A stretch of DNA of 20,830 nt, from positions 1 through 20,830 of the forward strand of contig CAKZUU010000266.1 of NCBI GenBank assembly GCA_937922175.1. The letters are read 5' to 3'. Below are positions 15,716 through 20,830 of this stretch, one piece after another. Within the stretch, counting starts at the first letter, position 1; each line of letters begins with the position of its first letter. Origin of the DNA: an uncultured Gemmataceae bacterium (lineage in GTDB: Bacteria; Planctomycetota; Planctomycetia; Gemmatales; Gemmataceae). Made by a program: the position numbers and the translations under genes. Under the pieces are notes generated by a model, which did no database searches, was not told the origin of the DNA, and saw only the letters and a list, made by a program, of their open reading frames with translations.

Positions 15716-15734
15716 CCAGCGATGCTGGTACAAT
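15716..15734 (+). promoter_or_regulatory. Candidate promoter (TACAAT -10) of the kdsA gene cluster with abutting dyad
   Basis: TACAAT at 15729-15734 lies 22 nt before the ATG at 15756, leaving room for a short leader with a strong Shine-Dalgarno. Directly before it is the dyad CCAGC-GAT-GCTGG (15716-15728), which would occupy the spacer between -10 and -35, a place where a repressor could act. No strong -35 is visible. Confidence 0.4.
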
Positions 15735-15755
15735 GCGCCTCGGAAGGAGACACTC

Positions 15756-16169
15756 ATGACGCCCGATGATCTCGAAACCGATCCGCGGTTTCCTAGTGGG
15801 AAATGGCAGGGCTTCTGGACGCAAACGATACCGCTTCGCGCCAAACCGTTGCAAGAGATGGTCCTGGCTTTCCATCGGGGCACCATCGAGGGCGAGGGTC
15901 GAGATCCGGTCGGCCCGTTCATCATTCGTGGCACGTATTCGATCGAAGACGGCCAATGTCGCTGGATGAAGCGATACATCGGCCGGCACGACGTTTTCTC
16001 CCGCGGATTCAACGAAGGAAAAGGAATTTGGGGCACGTGGGAAATCCTCGATACCATCATCCTTCGGGGAGGCTTCCACATTTGGCCCGAGGGGCTGCCT
16101 GTTCCCTCAGCTTCGACCCTCGCGGCGGAGGCGGACCTGCCGATCGGGGACCTCGTGGAGGTCAATTGA
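15756..16169 (+). CDS. Conserved-looking hypothetical protein of 137 residues, upstream of kdsA
   Basis: I do not recognise a named family. The start at 15756 is set by an excellent ribosome site (GGAAGGAGA, 6 nt before the ATG); the open frame continues upstream without one. The protein is soluble, with no signal or membrane segment. It is rich in Gly and aromatic residues arranged like a small beta barrel: KWQGFWTQ (16-23), then EMVLAFHRGTIEGEGRDPVG (34-53), FIIRGTYSIEDG, and IWGTWEIL (91-98). The alternation of G-x-I-x-G-x-G-x-D with W-x-G-x-W motifs resembles lipocalin- or avidin-like barrels, an impression only. It ends 47 bp before kdsA on the same strand and probably heads that transcript. 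Confidence 0.8.
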   Translation: MTPDDLETDPRFPSGKWQGFWTQTIPLRAKPLQEMVLAFHRGTIEGEGRDPVGPFIIRGTYSIEDGQCRWMKRYIGRHDVFSRGFNEGKGIWGTWEILDTIILRGGFHIWPEGLPVPSASTLAAEADLPIGDLVEVN

Positions 16170-16216
16170 TCGACGGGCCCCACGCCCTGAGCAAATTCAG
16201 GCGGGAGACGGCGGCG

Positions 16217-17056
16217 ATGCGAAATTGCGTGGACGTCGGCGGAATCCGATTCGGACCCGACCAGCCGTTGGGTTGGATTCTCGGCCCGTGCGTCATCGAG
16301 TCACGCGATCTGACCCTGCGGATCGCCGAACAGCTGCGGGGCATCGCGACGCGGGAAGGGATCGGCGTGGTCTTCAAGGCCTCGTTTGACAAGGCGAATC
16401 GCACCTCGGGGCAGTCGTTCCGTGGTTTGGGGCAGGATGAGGGATTGCGGATTCTCGAAGCGGTCCGACGCGAATGGGCGTTTCCCGTCACGACCGATGT
16501 TCACGAGTCGGGGCAGGTCGCTGCCGTTGCCGAGGTCGTCGATTTGCTGCAAATCCCGGCGTTTCTGGCTCGGCAGACCGATCTGCTGCTCGCCGCTGGC
16601 CGGACGGGCAAACCCGTGAATGTCAAAAAAGGGCAGTTCATGGCTCCGTGGGAGATGAAGCACGTCGTCGCCAAGCTGGAATCCGTCGGAAATCGACAGG
16701 TTTTGCTCACTGAGCGTGGCACCACCTTCGGCTATGGGCAACTGGTCAACGACCTGCGCTCGATTGTCTGGATGGGCGACTGTGGTCGGCCGGTGATCTT
16801 TGATGCCACCCATAGCGTACAACAACCAGCGGGGTTGGGGGACCGAACGGGAGGAGAACGACGGATGATTCCGTATTTGGCTCGCGCGGCTGTCGCTGCC
16901 GGCTGCGATGGACTGTTTCTGGAAACACATCCCGACCCCGACCAGTCGCCCAGCGATGGTCCGAACATGTGGCCCATCGCCCGGCTGCCGGATCTGATCC
17001 GTTCGTGCCTCCGGATCCACCGGGCGCTGCGGGCGGATCATCCGTTGAGGGATTGA
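16217..17056 (+). CDS. kdsA: 3-deoxy-8-phosphooctulonate (KDO-8-P) synthase, metal-dependent class
   Basis: KdsA condenses phosphoenolpyruvate with arabinose 5-phosphate to make KDO 8-phosphate for lipopolysaccharide inner core. The 279-residue length is standard. Conserved blocks are VFKASFDKANRTS (52-64), TDVHE (93-97), LQIPAFLARQTDL (111-123), NVKKGQF (135-141) and DATHSVQQP (196-204). The N-terminal block reads GPCVIESRD (23-31): Cys25 stands where E. coli KdsA has Asn, and the other metal ligands are His199, Glu236 and Asp247. This is the pattern of the metal-dependent class. The ATG at 16217 has GGGAGA about 9 nt upstream. An in-frame TTG at 16166 overlaps the upstream stop codon, but its extra 17 residues are not family-like. 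Confidence 0.96.
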   Translation: MRNCVDVGGIRFGPDQPLGWILGPCVIESRDLTLRIAEQLRGIATREGIGVVFKASFDKANRTSGQSFRGLGQDEGLRILEAVRREWAFPVTTDVHESGQVAAVAEVVDLLQIPAFLARQTDLLLAAGRTGKPVNVKKGQFMAPWEMKHVVAKLESVGNRQVLLTERGTTFGYGQLVNDLRSIVWMGDCGRPVIFDATHSVQQPAGLGDRTGGERRMIPYLARAAVAAGCDGLFLETHPDPDQSPSDGPNMWPIARLPDLIRSCLRIHRALRADHPLRD

Positions 17057-17116
17057 TCTCACCGAACGATGGAACTGAATCGCCTTTTCCCTTATTTCGA
17101 CGCGGAGAGCAATGAC

Positions 17117-18859
17117 TTGACGACGGAAGGACATCTCCTGCCCACTCGACCTCGATTTTCTTCCTTGATGGGGGCTGCCCTGGTCGCCGGCCTGGTGGGA
17201 GCACTCGGGGGCTGCTCGACGAGCGCCCCCCCGCGCACCTCCTCCCGCGACCTGGAGCGCGAAGACGAACTCGCCGTCGTTCGAGACATGCTGCGGCGGG
17301 CGGCGCACCTGGAGGAGTGCAAAACCGCGTTGGCCCAAGTGAACGCCGCGTTGAACCGTCCCGAGTCGCCCCGACCCAGCCCGCTCAGCGACACCGAGCG
17401 GGAATTTCTCAAGCGGGCGGTCGAGTTGAGCGACGAGGATCAGCACTATGCCCAACTCGATCAGTTTCCCGACGCCGACGCCTACTATTTGGAGGAAGTG
17501 CTGCTGTTGCAAGAGGCGATTCGATCGCTGCGACTTGGGAAAGACGTTGCCCATGCCGAGCGAGCGGAGAGAATCGGGGCATGGGTGGCGCGGCAGGTGT
17601 GGCCGTTGGAACACACATTGAAGCCGCTGCCCGCCGCGCTGGTGCTGCGGTTGGGCTACGGGAACGTCGCGGAACGAGTCGCGGTCACATTGATGGCTTT
17701 ACAGCAAGCGGGAGTCGAAGCGGGGCTGGTGGCGGAGCCAAAATCCAATGCTCCTCCTCGACCTTGGGCGGTGGCCATTCTCGTTGACGGCGTCGTGCGG
17801 TTGTGGGATCCGCGGTCGGGTCGGCCGCTGGTCGAACCGCAGAGTGATCGACCGATGACCCTTCAGCAGGCGCGAGCCCATCCCGAGTGGGTCAAGTCGC
17901 TGATCGAAGCCGCCGATCCCGGGGTGGATTTTCGTCAAGCCGTGCCGGCGAGTCGAGTCTGGTTGAGTCCGCCGTTGTTTGCCCTCTCCGCTCGGATGCG
18001 GTGGTTGCAATCAATCCTGGAGCGCGATCCGCCGCTTCGGGTCGCCCTGAACCCGGTGACACTTCACGAGCGTTGGAAACAGGGGGGAGAAGAAGCAAGG
18101 TTCTGGCTCTCGTCGAATAGTCCGGGTCGATCTCTCCTTGATTACGTTCCCACCAGCGAGGGTGGGCAGGGCAAAGAGGCTCCCGGCAGCCGACTGTATG
18201 AACGCTGTCGGCTGGCACTGATCCCGACACAACAGATGCCGGCGATGCTGCGAAACAACGAAATTGCCGGCGAGCTGCGGGATCGATTGTCGGCGGTGTT
18301 CAGCGCGCGATTTCTGGAACTGGCACTGGAACCGAAAAAACCGCGCGATCTAATTCTGCGGGGTCAGTTCGACGAAGCGAGTCGGGCGTTGAGCGAGGCC
18401 CTGACATCGGTGCAAAACTCGCAACAAAGGGCGGGCGCACAGTCCGATTTGGAGAGAGATGCCACATCCTGGGCCCGGGAAATGCAAGCGGCGACGGCCG
18501 CGCTGTCGCGGATGCGGGATCGACCTCAGGCCGGCGATGACCTCGCTGGAGCCCGAGCCCGAGTCGAGACGTTGAATAAATCATCCGGGAAGATGCTGTT
18601 GCTGATCGATCAGTTCGCCGCAGAGCCTTACGCCGCGGCTCTGACCTTCCAGATGGCCCTGTGTCTCCACGAACAGGCGGAGCGGGTAGCTCGGGACCGC
18701 CGCTCACCTGAAACCAAACGAGCTGCCTGGGCCAACGCCGTCGGGTGGTGGAACAACTTCTTGACGCGATTCGGAGCCGCTCCGTGGCTGCCGACGCCAC
18801 AGATCGAGCATGCACGCGCCCTGCTGGGCATCGCCCAGCGAGGTGCCGCGACGCCCTGA
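17117..18859 (+). CDS. Lipoprotein with transglutaminase-like, probably non-catalytic core
   Basis: The start is uncertain. TTG at 17117 has GGAGAG 7 nt upstream and gives a normal lipoprotein signal (positive RPRF, hydrophobic stretch, lipobox LGGC; Cys33). The ATG at 17069 has no ribosome site and would make a 48-residue leader; an ATG at 17168 removes the positive charges. From 17117 the product is 580 residues, anchored in a membrane. Around residues 160-255 a helix-rich segment is followed by VAERVAVTLMALQQAGVEAG, then PWAVAILVDGVVRLWDPRSG. This matches the layout of a transglutaminase-like core (helix with cysteine, LGIPAR turn, HAW strand, DP loop), but the Cys and His positions are not conserved; only the DP is. 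The rest is helical with coiled-coil character. It follows kdsA closely, so an envelope role is inferred. Confidence 0.85.
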   Translation: MTTEGHLLPTRPRFSSLMGAALVAGLVGALGGCSTSAPPRTSSRDLEREDELAVVRDMLRRAAHLEECKTALAQVNAALNRPESPRPSPLSDTEREFLKRAVELSDEDQHYAQLDQFPDADAYYLEEVLLLQEAIRSLRLGKDVAHAERAERIGAWVARQVWPLEHTLKPLPAALVLRLGYGNVAERVAVTLMALQQAGVEAGLVAEPKSNAPPRPWAVAILVDGVVRLWDPRSGRPLVEPQSDRPMTLQQARAHPEWVKSLIEAADPGVDFRQAVPASRVWLSPPLFALSARMRWLQSILERDPPLRVALNPVTLHERWKQGGEEARFWLSSNSPGRSLLDYVPTSEGGQGKEAPGSRLYERCRLALIPTQQMPAMLRNNEIAGELRDRLSAVFSARFLELALEPKKPRDLILRGQFDEASRALSEALTSVQNSQQRAGAQSDLERDATSWAREMQAATAALSRMRDRPQAGDDLAGARARVETLNKSSGKMLLLIDQFAAEPYAAALTFQMALCLHEQAERVARDRRSPETKRAAWANAVGWWNNFLTRFGAAPWLPTPQIEHARALLGIAQRGAATP

Positions 18860-18901
18860 CGACTGCCGTTGGACCCCAAAGACGGTGCCGAGGTTCTGCC
18901 C

Positions 18902-19489
18902 ATGCTCCCGACTCGTGCCGATGCCCTGGCTTTGCTGCACGAATATGTGACCAACCCATCGTTAATCAACCACATGAAAGCCGTCGAGGCCGCCGTCCGT
19001 GCCTACGCCCGTCGGCTGTCGGAGGATGAAGAGCGTTGGGGACTGGCGGGACTCCTGCACGATTTCGATTACGAGCGTTGGCCCGATCCCCCCAATCATC
19101 CTAAAAAAGGCAGCGAGATTTTGCGGGATCGCGGCTACCCCGAGGACGTCATTTACGCCATCCTGTCCCACGCCGACTATCTCACCGATTATCCGCGGGT
19201 CCACCGACTCGATAAGGCTCTGTATGCCTGCGATGAGCTGTCAGGTTTCATCGTGGCGGTGGCGTTGATGCGGCCACATGGGGTGATGGATCTGACGGCG
19301 CAGAGCGTGCAGAAGAAGCTGAAACGAAAAGAATTCGCGCGGAACGTCAGCCGCGACGACATCATCCGCGGAGCAGCGGATTTTGGCGTCGAACTTCCCG
19401 AGCATATTCAATTTGTCATCGATGCCTTGAAACCGATTGCCGCGGAATTGGGGATCGATCGAGGCGCGACAGGTGCCGCCGAATCGTGA
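18902..19489 (+). CDS. HD-domain phosphohydrolase family protein
   Basis: The 195-residue product is nearly all HD domain. Metal ligands are His24 (INHMKAVEAA), His53-Asp54 (LAGLLHDFDYERWP) and Asp111 (ALYACDELSGFIVAVAL). Additional His66 (NHPKKG) and His90 (AILSHADY) fit a possible second site. The HIQFVIDALKPIAAELGI ending is characteristic of a widespread bacterial family of uncharacterised single-domain HD hydrolases. Substrate is unknown; nucleotides are the usual guess for HD proteins. The ATG at 18902 was preferred (GAGG about 11 nt before) over an in-frame TTG at 18869. It is 42 bp behind the lipoprotein gene on the same strand and 38 bp from the convergent metallophosphoesterase gene. 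Confidence 0.92.
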   Translation: MLPTRADALALLHEYVTNPSLINHMKAVEAAVRAYARRLSEDEERWGLAGLLHDFDYERWPDPPNHPKKGSEILRDRGYPEDVIYAILSHADYLTDYPRVHRLDKALYACDELSGFIVAVALMRPHGVMDLTAQSVQKKLKRKEFARNVSRDDIIRGAADFGVELPEHIQFVIDALKPIAAELGIDRGATGAAES

Positions 19490-19527
19490 AATTCGCGAAC
19501 GGGACCGTCTGCTGACACTTGCCGGCG

Positions 19528-20424
19528 TCAACGCAACTCCAACTCCAGGACGTCATGGTCATGGAAGGCATCTTCGGAGAGGGAGTAGCGTCGGCGAGTC
19601 ATGGCCAGTCGGTGCCCGGTGATCTGATACTCGTTGTAGGTCCAAACGTTGGTTTGAGTTCCTGAGCCGACGCAAATGATCGGGAAGGGCGCGAATCGCT
19701 CGGAGGCGAGGACAAAGGGCTTGTGGATGTGGCCATGCAGCCAGAGGCTGACGCCGCCCTCCGCCGCGATTCGGAGCATTTCGCGCCAATCACGTAGGCC
19801 GTGAAACAGCCGTTCGCGTTGACCTTTGGACCGTGCCAGGGGGTAATGGGTCACGAGGATTCGCAGACCGGGACTGAGGGAGTGGAGCAACCGCCGAAGC
19901 CGCTCGCGCTGCGGCGGGCCGACAAATCCAGTGGCGTCCCACGTCCAGAAAGTCGCGATGCTCGAGTTGACGCCGATGAGCCAGACGTGGCCAACGCGCT
20001 GAGCGAAAGGATAGTGGTGGGAGTCGACCCGTTCGCCGAACTGCCAAGGGGCGAAGTAGGTCTCAAACAAACGGTCGCGGACTGGTCGGCCCACATAATA
20101 ATCGTGATTTCCGGGCACGGCCAGTCCCCTGGGCATCTCCGGTTGGTTGACTCCCAGCAGTCGGGCCGCGTGCGCAAATTCCGCCTCGAATGCCAACGTT
20201 GTCGCATCGCCCGAGAAAATGAGGTGATCCGGCGGGCGATCCAGAACATGACGGATCATCGCAGCGGCAGCCCGATTCGCGTACCGAAATCGGTATCCCC
20301 GACCCAACAGCCGCAAGTTCAACCAGCCGGTGACCCGTTTCGAGAGATAATCCCTGCGTCGCCAACCCAACCTCGGGGTAGTGACGTGGACATCGCTGAA
20401 ATGCACCAGCCGAATGCTCTGCAT
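19528..20424 (-). CDS. Calcineurin-like metallophosphoesterase
   Basis: The product is 298 residues. Family enzymes hydrolyse phosphodiesters or phosphomonoesters at a two-metal site. Motifs appear in the canonical order: FSDVHV (9-14), FSGDAT (70-75), PGNHDYY (104-110), VTHYPLA (about 190-196) and LHGHIHKP (about 228-235). It has no signal peptide, so it is probably cytoplasmic or membrane-peripheral; a short basic stretch (WRRRDYLSKR) follows the first motif. Substrates in this superfamily range from cyclic nucleotides to UDP-diacylglucosamine; LpxH is not suggested beyond shared motifs, although kdsA is near. An AGGA is close to the ATG. It is divergent from the ferredoxin gene. Confidence 0.92.
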   Translation of the reverse strand: MQSIRLVHFSDVHVTTPRLGWRRRDYLSKRVTGWLNLRLLGRGYRFRYANRAAAAMIRHVLDRPPDHLIFSGDATTLAFEAEFAHAARLLGVNQPEMPRGLAVPGNHDYYVGRPVRDRLFETYFAPWQFGERVDSHHYPFAQRVGHVWLIGVNSSIATFWTWDATGFVGPPQRERLRRLLHSLSPGLRILVTHYPLARSKGQRERLFHGLRDWREMLRIAAEGGVSLWLHGHIHKPFVLASERFAPFPIICVGSGTQTNVWTYNEYQITGHRLAMTRRRYSLSEDAFHDHDVLELELR

Positions 20425-20529
20425 CGTCCTGCCATCCGAAAGCGACGAACGTCGAGCGAACCGGGCGTCATCGTCCGACGCGGGACCGGCTCTTCATGCA
20501 ACCCTCATGCCAAGAGAAAACCGCCGTCG

Positions 20530-20535
20530 TACAAT
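20530..20535 (+). promoter_or_regulatory. Candidate -10 box (TACAAT) of the ferredoxin gene
   Basis: TACAAT lies 40 nt upstream of the ATG at 20576 in the divergent gap. The same hexamer, again preceded by G, heads the kdsA cluster. No clear -35 was found. Confidence 0.35.
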
Positions 20536-20575
20536 CCCCGAGACGTTTCTAAACTCGTCCGAGGATCCATGATCC

Positions 20576-20830
20576 ATGCCGAAGATTATTGTTTTGAACG
20601 AACAAAAAAAGGAAATTGAAGTCCCCGCGGGGACAAATCTGCGCGTCGCTTTGCGGGACGCTGGCGTGGAGGTCTATAGCGGCTTTGAAAAATACCTGAA
20701 TTGCCGGGGGTTGGGCTTGTGCGGCACCTGCGCGGTGCTGGTGAAAAAAGGGATGGATAGCCTGAGCAAAAAAAACCTCCGCGAGCGATTCCACTTCACC
20801 TTCCACCCCAAAGGGGCGTTTGCCATCATC
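20576..20830 (+). CDS. 2Fe-2S ferredoxin-type protein (N-terminal part)
   Basis: The first 85 codons run off the right edge. Fer2-type ferredoxins carry electrons on a plant-type 2Fe-2S cluster. The translation opens PKIIVLNEQKKEIEVPAG, the usual beta-grasp start, and shows NCRGLGLCGTCAV, with cluster cysteines spaced C-x5-C-x2-C. The textbook plant-type spacing is C-x4-C-x2-C, so one residue is inserted. The fourth cysteine should lie past the window end. GAGGA is 11 nt upstream of the ATG at 20576; an ATG at 20569 is out of frame. The partner reductase or oxygenase is not visible. Confidence 0.88.
   Translation, partial: MPKIIVLNEQKKEIEVPAGTNLRVALRDAGVEVYSGFEKYLNCRGLGLCGTCAVLVKKGMDSLSKKNLRERFHFTFHPKGAFAII

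Noticed and set aside
16301..17614. Long open frame on the minus strand (437 codons) across kdsA and the lipoprotein gene
   Set aside because: Crosses two well-supported genes in antisense, with His/Arg/Gln-rich shadow composition.

Overview
The window reads as a piece of bacterial chromosome from a GC-rich planctomycete, probably near Gemmata (Gemmataceae). This is inferred from gene content and style: KDO/LPS synthesis, an archaeal-type phosphoglycerate mutase, a sigma-54 activator, secreted thioredoxin-like and lipoprotein genes, and mostly loose operons. No phage, IS element, CRISPR array, rRNA or tRNA was found. Almost all of the sequence is accounted for by 18 protein genes, two of them cut by the window edges.

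Region 1 (1-4219, minus strand): truB overlaps a DegT/DnrJ-type PLP aminotransferase by 4 nt. A secreted thioredoxin-fold protein and the start of apgM (cofactor-independent phosphoglycerate mutase) follow. truB may be leaderless. Region 2 (4297-6029): a diacylglycerol-kinase-family lipid kinase (plus) and a beta-class DNA methyltransferase (minus) converge, and their coding ends overlap by about 94 bp. Region 3 (6086-9747, minus): sppA, a DksA/TraR-like zinc-finger regulator, and an HtrA/Deg serine protease. The DksA/TraR-like gene has a near-consensus sigma-54 promoter about 150 bp upstream, an enhancer-like dyad upstream of that, and a clear intrinsic terminator behind it. Region 4 (9885-12269, minus): a DHH/DHHA1 phosphoesterase and an inositol-monophosphatase-family enzyme, separated by a 486-bp AT-richer, dyad-rich intergenic stretch. 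Region 5 (12307-15659, minus): an NtrC-type sigma-54 activator with two Fis-like helix-turn-helix units, then mutL with an endonuclease motif; the phosphatase follows closely. Region 6 (15756-19489, plus): a small conserved-looking unknown protein, kdsA of the metal-dependent class, a large lipoprotein with a transglutaminase-like but apparently inactive core, and an HD-domain hydrolase. These are closely spaced and probably co-transcribed. Region 7 (19528-20830): a calcineurin-like phosphoesterase (minus) divergent from the start of a 2Fe-2S ferredoxin gene (plus).

The most interesting signal is regulatory. A sigma-54 promoter with a possible activator site sits in front of a DksA-like RNA-polymerase regulator, between two membrane/envelope protease genes. 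The same window encodes an orphan-looking sigma-54 activator with an unusual tandem HTH tail. Whether the two are connected is inference. No wholly new system is demonstrated here.
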